The notes under the pieces: model-generated
Seen by the model: only the letters and a program-made list of their open reading frames with translations
Databases searched by the model: none
What the model was told of the DNA's origin: nothing
Origin: Lysinibacillus sphaericus OT4b.31
GTDB lineage: Bacteria > Bacillota > Bacilli > Bacillales_A > Planococcaceae
DNA length: 64,000 nt
Direction of reading: 5' to 3'
Assembly: GCF_000392615.1 (NCBI RefSeq)
Contig: NZ_KB933398.1
Coordinates: forward strand, 1,314,643 to 1,378,642
Position numbers and translations under genes: made by a program
Part shown: piece after piece, positions 10,667-19,611 of the stretch
How the letters are laid out: each line of letters opens with the position of its first letter
Position numbering within the stretch: the first letter of the stretch is position 1

Positions 10667-10831
10667 TTAATTTGCTTCAGTTTCGTCCAGTAAAGTGTCC
10701 TTGTCCACGGTAGTTGAAGAAAGGTATAGGAAAGCTTCATCTTGCAATAACAATATTTTCTCTTCGCAAATACCATGCGCTAATGGTCCTGAAAAAATGG
10801 ATTCCCACCAAGTTCCTGTTGTTGTTGTCAT
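10667..10831 (-). CDS. Unrecognised 54-residue protein
   Basis: Short gene on the minus strand with a full set of signals: promoter (10867-10895), a GGGGG-type ribosome site about eight bases before ATG 10831, and a perfect-stem terminator right after the TAA. The product starts with a run of four threonines (MTTTTGTWWESIF), has one cysteine (GICEE), a hydrophobic LLLQDEAFLYL stretch and an acidic tail. I do not recognise the family. No signal peptide or membrane segment is evident. It could be a small regulator, an antitoxin-like partner or a peptide precursor; nothing nearby decides. It faces the aldehyde dehydrogenase gene divergently. Confidence 0.62.
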   Translation of the reverse strand: MTTTTGTWWESIFSGPLAHGICEEKILLLQDEAFLYLSSTTVDKDTLLDETEAN

Positions 10832-10866
10832 ATCTACGCCCCCGTTTCAATTCTTTCATATGTAAT

Positions 10867-10895
10867 TGTATATTTCCCGACATCCAAAAAGTAAA
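10867..10895 (-). promoter_or_regulatory. Promoter of the 54-residue gene
   Basis: Minus strand: TTTACT (10895-10890), 17-base spacer, TATACA (10872-10867), about 36 bp ahead of the start codon. Confidence 0.6.
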
Positions 10896-11053
10896 ACATA
10901 CCCTACACAACTTCAATTTTAAATCTTTACTCCACCACCACCAACTTCAGAAAGAGGATTTTTGGACCTCGATGTTGTATCGTATAGACAATGATAGTTT
11001 GTTTCAAAAAAACAAAACTATGTATGCCATTATAAAAAAAAGGGGTGTTTTTT

Positions 11054-12442
11054 ATGAATTTTACGACGCAAGATGTTGAAAATATGATTGCAGAGCAACG
11101 CATATTTTACTTCTCTCGCGCGACGAAAGAAGTGAAGTTTCGAAAAAATCAATTAATGAAATTAAAAAAGACCATTTTAAAATATGAAAAAGATGTATTA
11201 AACGCATTATATTTAGATTTACGAAAAAGTGAATTTGAGGCATATGCAACAGAGGTTGGCATTGTTCTCGATAGCATTTCTTATCTGGTGAAGCATGTGG
11301 AAGAATGGATGAAGCCAGAAGCTGTCAAAACCCCAATCCAATATCAAATGGGGAAAAGCTTTATTGTTCGAGAGCCATATGGTGCGACATTAATTATTGG
11401 ACCTTATAATTATCCATTTCAACTCGTGATGGAGCCACTAATTGGCGCAATTATTGGTGGAAATACAGCCATAGTAAAGCCATCTGAAACATCAGTGCAT
11501 ACCGCAGCAATAATTAAAAAAATAATAGAAGAAACATTTGAGTCCTCATATATTCGTGTTGTGGAAGGCGAAAAGGAAGAAGTGACTGCACTTATTCATG
11601 CCTCATTTGATTATATTTTTTTTACAGGAAGCGTAGCAGTTGGGAAAGTAGTTGCAAGAGCAGCTGCTGAGCGTTTAACGCCTATAGCACTTGAACTTGG
11701 TGGAAAAAGTCCAGCGATAGTGGATCAAACAGCGAATTTAGAAGTAGCTGCGAAAAGATTAGCATGGGGAAAATTTACAAATACGGGTCAAACATGTGTA
11801 GCACCGGATTATGTGCTCGTTCATAAAGATGTCTATGAACGATTTATGAAATTGTTAAAAGCTACGATTCGATCTTACTATGGGAAAAATGCTCTTAAAA
11901 GCCCTGATTATGGGCGTATTGTCAGTATTAGACAATTCGATCGCTTGCATCAGATTTTAGCGGAAGAGCGTGATGTGATTACGTATGGTGGTAGGTCAGA
12001 TCGCGATGATTTATATATTGAACCAACGATTATTGAACAGGTAAAGTGGTCAAGCCCTTCGATGCAGGATGAACTATTTGGACCGATTTTACCCGTGATG
12101 ATGTATGATGATTTAGGTCTTGCTATTCATCAAATTCGTCAATTACCGAAGCCATTAGCGGCTTATTTTTTCTCTGAGCATGAGAAAGCCATCCAATATT
12201 TTCTTGAGGAGCTGCCATTTGGTGGCGGCTGTATAAACGATACGATTACACATGTTGGAAATCTCCATTTGCCTTTTGGTGGCGTTGGTCCTTCAGGAGT
12301 AAAAGCCTATCACGGTAAGGCGAGTTTTGAAAATTTTACACACCCAAAATCAATCTTAAAAAAATCATCGAAGCTCGAAACGAATGTTCTTTTTCCCCCC
12401 TATAAACAAAAGGTTAAGCTTGTCCGTACCATTATGAAATAA
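11054..12442 (+). CDS. NAD(P)-dependent aldehyde dehydrogenase (YwdH/AlkH-like)
   Basis: Oxidises fatty or aromatic aldehydes to acids in the cytoplasm, class-3 ALDH type. 462 residues, shorter than class 1/2 enzymes as expected. Motifs: GPYNYPFQL (substrate tunnel/NAD contact), FFTGSVAVGK (NAD site), catalytic glutamate in LELGGKSP, catalytic Cys248 in GQTCVAPDY, and C-terminal LPFGGVGPSG. Lys-rich C-terminus. Start is ATG 11054, with AAGGGGTG about eight bases upstream. It is a single-gene unit closed by a terminator. Confidence 0.92.
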   Translation: MNFTTQDVENMIAEQRIFYFSRATKEVKFRKNQLMKLKKTILKYEKDVLNALYLDLRKSEFEAYATEVGIVLDSISYLVKHVEEWMKPEAVKTPIQYQMGKSFIVREPYGATLIIGPYNYPFQLVMEPLIGAIIGGNTAIVKPSETSVHTAAIIKKIIEETFESSYIRVVEGEKEEVTALIHASFDYIFFTGSVAVGKVVARAAAERLTPIALELGGKSPAIVDQTANLEVAAKRLAWGKFTNTGQTCVAPDYVLVHKDVYERFMKLLKATIRSYYGKNALKSPDYGRIVSIRQFDRLHQILAEERDVITYGGRSDRDDLYIEPTIIEQVKWSSPSMQDELFGPILPVMMYDDLGLAIHQIRQLPKPLAAYFFSEHEKAIQYFLEELPFGGGCINDTITHVGNLHLPFGGVGPSGVKAYHGKASFENFTHPKSILKKSSKLETNVLFPPYKQKVKLVRTIMK

Positions 12443-12450
12443 TGTGAATT

Positions 12451-12486
12451 GGGGGTGTCAGGTTAATGTCCTGAGACACCTCCATT
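12451..12486 (+). terminator. Terminator after aldehyde dehydrogenase
   Basis: GGGGGTGTC-AGG (12451-12462) pairs with CCTGAGACACCTCC (12470-12483) with a two-base bulge, then a T-rich tail. Confidence 0.75.
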
Positions 12487-12766
12487 TGTTAAATTTTCAA
12501 TGTTGCCCAGTATTTTATCTTACTTTCAATGGTAAACTCACCATGATGCTACCCTCAGTAAAAGGTTCATAAATATGTCTTATTAACGGTTAAAGCATCC
12601 TAATACGATTGTTTTTGATTGAATCCACAATTAAGATTTCTTCATTTTTTCTACAGGAAATAAAAATTTCTCCTCATTTCATTGTCATTTTTGATGATAT
12701 TTATCAATTCATGTTGAGAATAGCCACTATTATAGATGATTTGGCGTTGTCGATAAATGGCGATTT

Positions 12767-12795
12767 TTGATAAGAAAGGCAAAATTCATTATATT
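12767..12795 (+). promoter_or_regulatory. Sigma-A promoter upstream of murE
   Basis: TTGATA (12767-12772), 17-base spacer, TATATT (12790-12795). This gives a leader of about 165 nt before the murE start. The remaining 12487-12966 gap holds no other gene-like feature. Confidence 0.65.
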
Positions 12796-12907
12796 ATTAA
12801 AATGGTAGCGTTTTCATCAAAAAAACGTATCGTGAAGCATTTCATTTCTAGGTGAATAAGTAGTAAAATAAATTCATTAGAATGTGGGGGTATTCAGTTT
12901 GTCATTT

Positions 12908-12916
12908 TTTGTCGAA
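12908..12916 (+). promoter_or_regulatory. Spo0A-box-like sequence upstream of murE
   Basis: TTTGTCGAA, a perfect match to the 0A-box consensus, 50 bp before the murE start and downstream of the promoter at 12767. Similar boxes occur at 34248 and 34813. One isolated site could be chance. Confidence 0.35.
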
Positions 12917-12966
12917 AAAACATCAGGTGATGAATTGAGTGTTGAGATTGATTGGAGGACTATGAA

Positions 12967-14433
12967 ATGTATGCAGAGGAATTGTTAAGTGCATTACCTT
13001 TGAAAAAAATTATCGGAGAGCTACCAGACCAAGTCAGTGATATTGTGATTGATTCTCGTAGTGTGCAACCCAATAGTATGTTTGTTTGCATTAAAGGCTA
13101 CACAGTAGACGGTCATGACTATGCAGAGAAGGCTGTAGAGGGTGGCGCTACGATTGTGTTAACAGAACGTGAATTACCATTAGCGAATTCCATTGCACAA
13201 GTTATTGTTAAAGATACGGAACGCGCAGTTGGCTTACTAGCGGCTAAGTTTTTTGATTATCCATCCAAGGATATAACAATGATTGGTGTAACAGGAACAA
13301 ACGGTAAAACATCAGTAACGGGTATAATTCAAAATATCATGCATGGTATAGGCGAGAAGTCTGCCTTATCTGGAACCATTGGCTTTAATTTGAATGGCAT
13401 TTTATATGAATCTGCAAATACTACGAGCGATGCATTATCGACGCAACAAATGATTTTCCGTGCAAAAATGGAGGGCTGTCGTTTAATGACAATGGAAGTC
13501 TCTTCGCATGGTTTAGCACTTGGGCGTTTAGCTGGTGTCGATTATGACGTAGCTATTTTTACGAATCTTACACATGATCATCTTGATTTCCACGGTACGA
13601 TGGAGGAATATGGCCACGCAAAAGGCTTATTATTTTCTCAACTTGGACAAGATTTAGAAAAGAATAAATATGTGGTGTTGAATGCTGATGATGCTTGGTC
13701 TGAGCGCTATGCAGCGATGACACCTTTTCCCGTATGGACATATGGTTTGAAAAATGAAACAGCCGATTTTCATGCCATTAACTGTCAGTATCATGACTAT
13801 ATGACTTCTTTTGACGTGGTTATGCCTGAAGGTACATTCCCTGTCAAAATGCAATTACTTGGAGAGTTCAATATTTACAATGTACTTGCAGCAATGATCG
13901 CTTTTTATGGTCGCGGCTACTCAATGGATACAATTATTGAGCAAATTGAACAACTACCGCCCGTTAAAGGACGAATGGAAAAAGTTTGTTCAGATTTACC
14001 AGTACAAATTTTTGTCGATTACGCCCATACACCTGATGCGATCGAAAAAGCGATTGCAGCGGCTGAGCCTTATAAAAAAGGGAAGTTGATTTTCTTGGTT
14101 GGTACAGGAGGTAATCGAGATAAGTCAAAACGTCCAGCAATGGCAGAGAAAGCATCTGCAGCAGATTATGTTATTTTAACGACTGATGACCCTCGCTTTG
14201 AGGATTACGATAGCATTACTGGGGATCTTGCAAAAGGAATGCTACATAAGAATTACGCATGTATCGGTGATCGTGCTGAAGCAGTCCGTCATGCAATTGC
14301 AGTAGCTGAACCAGGGGATATGATTATCTTTGCTGGTAAAGGTCATGAAGATTATCAAATTATTGAAAACACAAAATTTCCACATAGCGATGCTGAAATC
14401 GCTGTAGAGGCAGGACGTTTGAAATTTGTCTAA
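12967..14433 (+). CDS. murE: UDP-MurNAc-tripeptide synthetase, probably lysine-adding
   Basis: Adds the third residue of the peptidoglycan stem peptide to UDP-MurNAc-L-Ala-D-Glu in the cytoplasm. 488 residues from ATG 12967, eight bases after GGAGG. The Mur ligase P-loop is GTNGKT with Lys114; MEVSSHGL and THDHLDFHGT are the central-domain signatures. The residue-recognition motif reads DDPR at 407-410. DAP-adding enzymes such as E. coli and B. subtilis have DNPR; DDPR occurs in lysine-adding MurE such as that of Thermotoga. This fits the Lys-Asp wall of Lysinibacillus. The gene stands apart from any division/cell-wall cluster, so another MurE-like copy may exist elsewhere. Confidence 0.93.
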   Translation: MYAEELLSALPLKKIIGELPDQVSDIVIDSRSVQPNSMFVCIKGYTVDGHDYAEKAVEGGATIVLTERELPLANSIAQVIVKDTERAVGLLAAKFFDYPSKDITMIGVTGTNGKTSVTGIIQNIMHGIGEKSALSGTIGFNLNGILYESANTTSDALSTQQMIFRAKMEGCRLMTMEVSSHGLALGRLAGVDYDVAIFTNLTHDHLDFHGTMEEYGHAKGLLFSQLGQDLEKNKYVVLNADDAWSERYAAMTPFPVWTYGLKNETADFHAINCQYHDYMTSFDVVMPEGTFPVKMQLLGEFNIYNVLAAMIAFYGRGYSMDTIIEQIEQLPPVKGRMEKVCSDLPVQIFVDYAHTPDAIEKAIAAAEPYKKGKLIFLVGTGGNRDKSKRPAMAEKASAADYVILTTDDPRFEDYDSITGDLAKGMLHKNYACIGDRAEAVRHAIAVAEPGDMIIFAGKGHEDYQIIENTKFPHSDAEIAVEAGRLKFV

Positions 14434-14500
14434 TTTTATTTAGTTCAGATTGAGTGGGTAGAGGACTTCTATTATTTTGTTAACGCCTTTGAATTTTTTG

Positions 14501-14538
14501 AGAAACCTTTTAGTTAGTGACTAAGAGGTTTTCTTTTT
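14501..14538 (+). terminator. Terminator after murE
   Basis: 14501-14514 pairs with 14520-14534 (one bulge), followed by TTTTTT. Confidence 0.8.
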
Positions 14539-14619
14539 TGGGGAATTCATGTAAAAAGGTTGTACGAAAGGCAAGTCTTCTTTTATTATTAGTAAGTATG
14601 AAAAAAGGAGAATGACGAG

Positions 14620-16197
14620 ATGACTTCAAATTTAGAAAAAGATATATTAGCAAGACGAACGTTCGCCATCATTAGTCACCCGGATGCTGGGAAAACGACG
14701 ATTACAGAAAAACTTTTATTATTTGGCGGTGCGATTCGAGACGCTGGGACGGTAAAAGGTAAAAAATCAGGAAAATTTGCAACATCTGACTGGATGGAAA
14801 TCGAAAAGCAACGTGGGATTTCGGTAACATCTTCAGTCATGCAATTCGACTATAGCGGTTCACGAGTGAATATTTTGGACACACCAGGGCACCAAGATTT
14901 CTCAGAGGATACGTATCGTACTTTAATGGCAGTGGACAGTGCTGTCATGGTTGTCGATGCAGCAAAAGGGATAGAGGCCCAAACATTAAAACTATTTAAA
15001 GTTTGTAAAATGCGTGGTATTCCGATTTTTACCTTTATCAATAAATTGGACCGTCAAGGTAAAGAGCCACTTGAGTTGATTGAAGAGCTTGAAGAAGTAC
15101 TTGGCATTCATGCTTACCCTATGAACTGGCCGATTGGTATGGGGAAAGAGTTCCTCGGTATATATGATCGTTATAATAAGCGCATCGAGCAGTTCCGTAC
15201 AGAAGAGGGAGAACGATTCCTACCAATCGATGACAAAGGCGCTCTAGCTGTAGATCACCCGATGAAAGTCACTTCCTATTACTCTCAAGCAATGGACGAT
15301 ATCATGCTACTTAATGAAGCGGGGAATGAATACTCGGAAGAAAAAATTCGACGTGGAGAATTAACACCTGTATTCTTCGGTTCAGCCTTAACGAACTTCG
15401 GTGTACAAACATTCCTTGAAACGTATTTACAGTTTGCTCCAACACCACAACCTCGTATCACTGAGGATGAACAATTTATTGATCCGGTGGAGTATGAGGA
15501 TTTTTCGGGCTTCATTTTCAAAATTCAAGCCAATATGAATCCTGCACACCGTGATCGCATCGCCTTCGTTCGTATCGTATCTGGTAAGTTTGAACGTGGT
15601 ATGAATATGACTTTGTCGCGTACAGGTAAATCGTTCAAAGTGACACAGTCTACACAATTCTTAGCGGATGACCGTGAAACAGTTGACGAAGCAGTAGCAG
15701 GAGATATCATTGGTTTGTATGATACAGGTACTTATCAAATTGGTGACACTGTTGTAGGCGGTAAGAAAACATTCCAATTTGAAAAATTACCACAGTTCAC
15801 ACCAGAGTTATTTGTCCGTGTGACGGCGAAAAATGTCATGAAATCTAAGCAATTCCATAAAGGTATTCTACAATTAGTGCAAGAAGGTGCTATTCAATAC
15901 TATAAAACGTTGCATACAGAAGAAGTTATTCTTGGTGCAGTCGGTCAATTACAATTTGAGGTATTTGAGCACCGCATGAAAAATGAATATAATGTTGAAG
16001 TAAAAATGGAGCCGATTGGTTCAAAAATTGCACGCTGGATTGAAAACGAGGAAGAAGTCAAAGAATCAATGTCATCAGGTCGTTCTATGCTTGTAAAAGA
16101 TCGCTTTGACAATTATGTATTCTTATTTGAAAATGAATTTGCTATGCGCTGGTTCGCTGATAAAAACGAGCACATTAAATTGTATAGTCTATTGTAA
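14620..16197 (+). CDS. prfC: Peptide chain release factor 3
   Basis: Translational GTPase that removes RF1/RF2 from the ribosome after termination. 525 residues, normal length. G1 motif HPDAGKT at residues 20-26, G3 DTPGHQDF and G4 NKLD are all present, and the RF3-specific effector segment [24 protein letters not shown] is intact. ATG 14620 follows AAAGGAG by nine bases. It has its own terminators on both sides, so it is monocistronic. Confidence 0.97.
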   Translation: MTSNLEKDILARRTFAIISHPDAGKTTITEKLLLFGGAIRDAGTVKGKKSGKFATSDWMEIEKQRGISVTSSVMQFDYSGSRVNILDTPGHQDFSEDTYRTLMAVDSAVMVVDAAKGIEAQTLKLFKVCKMRGIPIFTFINKLDRQGKEPLELIEELEEVLGIHAYPMNWPIGMGKEFLGIYDRYNKRIEQFRTEEGERFLPIDDKGALAVDHPMKVTSYYSQAMDDIMLLNEAGNEYSEEKIRRGELTPVFFGSALTNFGVQTFLETYLQFAPTPQPRITEDEQFIDPVEYEDFSGFIFKIQANMNPAHRDRIAFVRIVSGKFERGMNMTLSRTGKSFKVTQSTQFLADDRETVDEAVAGDIIGLYDTGTYQIGDTVVGGKKTFQFEKLPQFTPELFVRVTAKNVMKSKQFHKGILQLVQEGAIQYYKTLHTEEVILGAVGQLQFEVFEHRMKNEYNVEVKMEPIGSKIARWIENEEEVKESMSSGRSMLVKDRFDNYVFLFENEFAMRWFADKNEHIKLYSLL

Positions 16198-16202
16198 AAT
16201 AA

Positions 16203-16238
16203 CAACACGAATCGACATTTAAGCGATTCGTGTTTTTT
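16203..16238 (+). terminator. Terminator after prfC
   Basis: AACACGAATCG/CGATTCGTGTT perfect stem (16204-16214, 16224-16234) followed by TTTTT. The rest of the gap to 16537 holds no recognisable gene or clear promoter. Confidence 0.88.
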
Positions 16239-16537
16239 TACAAGGAAAAAAGGAGATATGTGTAGAATATATACAGTATTAGGAAAAAAACGACTGTCAT
16301 TCAAAAAGAATGAAGGGAAAAGTAAAAATTTAATTACCTGGAAGTGTTTCCTAAATGATACATATTAAATGCTGGCTTCACACCTTGTGGCATGTGAGAC
16401 ACTACTTAATTTTGTTAGCTATTTAATTGAGAGGGAGAGAATAAAGAATACCTCCGTTAATTTAAATTACCCTTTATAAAAGATTCTCCTTTTCGGCAAT
16501 CATAAGAAGGAAGAGAAGAAAAAGGAGTTTATACAGC

Positions 16538-19500
16538 ATGAATATAAGTAATTTTTCAATTAAAAGGCCCGTTTTCACTATCGTTACGATGTTGCTCGTT
16601 ATTATTTTAGGTGGCGTATCATTACTAAAAATACCGATAACCTTAATTCCTGAGTTGAATCCACCTATTGGTGTCGTCGTCACAACTTATCCTGGCGCAA
16701 GTCCAACAGAGGTGAACGAGAAAATAACCAAGCCATTAGAAACAACGTTGGCTACCTTACCAGGTATAAAAAAAATTCAGTCCACTTCACAGGAAGGATC
16801 GAATTTAATTGTTCTAGAGTTTAATTGGTCAACAAATATAGAGGATGTTCAGCTAGATATTTTGCAACGTATTGATATGACTCCACTACCAAATGATGCA
16901 GAGAAACCAAGCTTCTTAAAATTTGACCCATCGCAATTTCCAATAATCCAGCTATCTTTGCGTGCTGAAAATGACAAAGTAGACGTGCGGCTTTTAGCGG
17001 ATGCTTTGGAAAAAGAGCTGCGCCGTACAGAAGGTGTTGCCAGTGTAAACGTCTCTGGAAAGCTAGTAGAGGAAGTCCAAGTTACATTGGATGAAACGAA
17101 GCTGAAAGACAAGGGTTTAACACAGTCCGATATTATCCAAATCATTCAAATGAATAATATTTCACTTCCAGGAGAACCGGTGTCAACAGTTGATGGAAAG
17201 ATGCTGACGACACGAATTATTAGTACATTAACATCACCGGAAATGATTGCTGATTTAATCGTTTCGGTGAATCCAATAGACGGTCAATCATTAACAGTAG
17301 GAGATGTCGCTACCGTTGAACGGACGGAGCAAAAATCCATAACAGAAACACGCGCTAATAACCATCCAGCTGTATTGATGTCGGTTCTACAAGAATCGGG
17401 AGCTAATACTGCTGAAGTATCTAAAGCCTTTCAGCAGGCATTAGCTGATCTACTTGCCACAGAGCAATATAGTGATGTAGTGGCTGATGTATTAGTAGAC
17501 CAAGGTAATTATGTGGATGCAGCAATTGGCAATATTAGTACTTCTCTCCTCGTGGGTGGCTTATTTGCAATGCTTGTTTTGTTTGTCTTTTTACGTGGTG
17601 TGAAAAGTCCGATTATTATTGGTATTGCTATTCCATATTCGGTTATTGTGACATTTGTTTTAATGTTTTTTGCCGATTTCTCACTTAATATTATGACGTT
17701 AGGAGCATTAGCTCTCGGTATTGGGATGTTGGTTGATAATGCCATCGTCGTAATCGAAAATATTGAACGCCATTTAGGTCTTGGCAAAGAGTCAGTAGAA
17801 GCAGCTAAACAAGGCACGAAGGAAGTTGCTTTAGCGATAACTGCATCAACACTGACGACAATAGCTGTCTTCATTCCAGTAATGTTTATAGAAGGCTTAA
17901 TTGGGCAAATTTTTACGGAATTTGCTCTTACGATTTCCTTTAGCTTAATTGCCTCATTGACGGTTGCACTAACGGTCGTGCCGATGTTGGCAAGTCGTCT
18001 TTTAAAAATGAAAATCAAAAATATCAATGAGCTTCGTAAAGAATCATCATTTTATCAGCGTTACAAGGCATCGGTTGTATGGGTATTGCATCACCGAATA
18101 CTTGTGCTAATGACGACAATTCTTCTTTTTGCCATTGCGCTGTTCGGCTTAATGAAAATTGGTACCGAGTTTTTACCAGCAACGGATGAAGGATTTGCAT
18201 CGGTCAATGTGAATCTTGAAAAAGGTGCTGCTGTATCAGAAACAGAAAAGGTTGTTGCTAAAATCGAGCATCGATTGAAAGAAGAGCAAGATGTTGATGT
18301 ATACGTTAGCTTAATTGGGGGGACGCAACAATCACAATCTCGAGGACAGACAAGTGCCAACCAAGCAGAAATGTATGTGAAACTGGTGCCACTAGCAAAT
18401 CGAAAACGATCAATTTTTGAATTTGTTGAAGAGGTTGAACATGATCTTAAAAATGAACTTGGAGAACAGGTGGACATCACCTTTAATGTTTCAACGACTT
18501 CAGGTTCATCACCGAATACATTAACGTTCAGGTTAACGGATTCGAATGAGCAACGTCTTCATGAGGCAGTTGAAAAAGTACAGAAGGAGCTCTTGAAAAT
18601 TGAGCCGGTCACAAATGTTATGACTGATTTAGATAATACGGTACAAGAAATTCAAATCGAAGTGGACCGTGAAAAGGCAAAGGATTACGGCTTTTTACCA
18701 GCACAAATTGCCCAAACAGTTAATCAAATGACAAAAGGTCAATTTACGTCGCAAATGATTGCAGAAGATGGAGCCGTATTATCAATCTTTACAGGCTTTG
18801 GACAGGCTTTTAATGGCAGTATCGAATCTTTAAAGGCAATGCAACTGCGTTCACCTGCTGGGCTATTTGTCAAACTAGAGGATATTGCATCTGTTGCGGT
18901 ACAGGAAGGGCCAATATCAATCCGCCGTTCCGATCAAGCGGCTGCCGTTGCATTTTTTGTTGACTATGAAACGAAGGAATCACTAGGAAGCATTTCAGAC
19001 AAAGTTGATGTAGCTCTTGACAAAGCGAGCTTACCTTCTGAAACTCAAATTGTCTTTAGTGGTGATCGAGAGCTTTATGATAGTGCCATCGATGATATGC
19101 TCTTAGCTGTTGCACTTGCTGTGGTGCTTGTCTATATCGTTATGGCTGCGCAATTTGAATCGTTTAAATATCCGTTCGTCATCATGTTCACTGTACCTTT
19201 GATGATTATTGGTGTTGCGATTGCGATGTTTGCTACAAACACGCTAATCGGTGTGACTTCTGTTATAGGTATCTTAGTCCTTGTTGGTATTGTAGTGAAT
19301 AACGGAATTGTGCTTGTAGACTATATCAATCAGCAAAAGGAACAAGGGATGGCCCCTTATGAGGCAATTTTACTTGCTACACAAGATCGCCTTCGCCCAA
19401 TTTTAATGACTGCACTTACAACTATTCTAGGATTACTTCCACTTGCATTTGGCATTGGTGAAGGAGCAGAGCTGAATCAGCCAATGGGAATCGCCGTTAT

Positions 19501-19591
19501 TGGTGGCCTCGTGACATCCACCTTGCTGACATTATACATTGTGCCGATTGTTTATAGCTTACTCGATAAAGAAACAAGAAAAATGCAGTAG
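16538..19591 (+). CDS. swrC: RND-family efflux pump (SwrC/YerP-like)
   Basis: Proton-driven inner-membrane exporter of the AcrB superfamily. 1017 residues with the two-fold RND plan: TM1 near the N-terminus (PVFTIVTMLLVIILGG), a large extracytoplasmic loop to about 320, five to six TMs to about 500, then the repeat. TM4 has the relay aspartate in GIGMLVDNAIVVIENIERH. Gram-positive members lack an outer-membrane partner; the B. subtilis SwrC exports surfactin and is needed for swarming. Here it is followed after 20 bp by a reductase gene, so the substrate may be a lipid-like product. ATG 16538 follows AAAGGAG by ten bases. SwrC assignment rests on overall resemblance. Confidence 0.88.
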   Translation: MNISNFSIKRPVFTIVTMLLVIILGGVSLLKIPITLIPELNPPIGVVVTTYPGASPTEVNEKITKPLETTLATLPGIKKIQSTSQEGSNLIVLEFNWSTNIEDVQLDILQRIDMTPLPNDAEKPSFLKFDPSQFPIIQLSLRAENDKVDVRLLADALEKELRRTEGVASVNVSGKLVEEVQVTLDETKLKDKGLTQSDIIQIIQMNNISLPGEPVSTVDGKMLTTRIISTLTSPEMIADLIVSVNPIDGQSLTVGDVATVERTEQKSITETRANNHPAVLMSVLQESGANTAEVSKAFQQALADLLATEQYSDVVADVLVDQGNYVDAAIGNISTSLLVGGLFAMLVLFVFLRGVKSPIIIGIAIPYSVIVTFVLMFFADFSLNIMTLGALALGIGMLVDNAIVVIENIERHLGLGKESVEAAKQGTKEVALAITASTLTTIAVFIPVMFIEGLIGQIFTEFALTISFSLIASLTVALTVVPMLASRLLKMKIKNINELRKESSFYQRYKASVVWVLHHRILVLMTTILLFAIALFGLMKIGTEFLPATDEGFASVNVNLEKGAAVSETEKVVAKIEHRLKEEQDVDVYVSLIGGTQQSQSRGQTSANQAEMYVKLVPLANRKRSIFEFVEEVEHDLKNELGEQVDITFNVSTTSGSSPNTLTFRLTDSNEQRLHEAVEKVQKELLKIEPVTNVMTDLDNTVQEIQIEVDREKAKDYGFLPAQIAQTVNQMTKGQFTSQMIAEDGAVLSIFTGFGQAFNGSIESLKAMQLRSPAGLFVKLEDIASVAVQEGPISIRRSDQAAAVAFFVDYETKESLGSISDKVDVALDKASLPSETQIVFSGDRELYDSAIDDMLLAVALAVVLVYIVMAAQFESFKYPFVIMFTVPLMIIGVAIAMFATNTLIGVTSVIGILVLVGIVVNNGIVLVDYINQQKEQGMAPYEAILLATQDRLRPILMTALTTILGLLPLAFGIGEGAELNQPMGIAVIGGLVTSTLLTLYIVPIVYSLLDKETRKMQ

Positions 19592-19611
19592 AGATATGGG
19601 GGAAATGGGAG

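Noticed and set aside
10714-11079. 121-residue plus-strand frame before the aldehyde dehydrogenase
   Set aside because: No ribosome site, low-complexity translation, overlaps the start of the dehydrogenase gene and lies antisense to the better-supported 54-residue gene.
17509-18027. 172-residue minus-strand frame inside the RND pump gene
   Set aside because: Antisense shadow of a strongly conserved coding region; low-complexity Ile/Thr/Lys translation.
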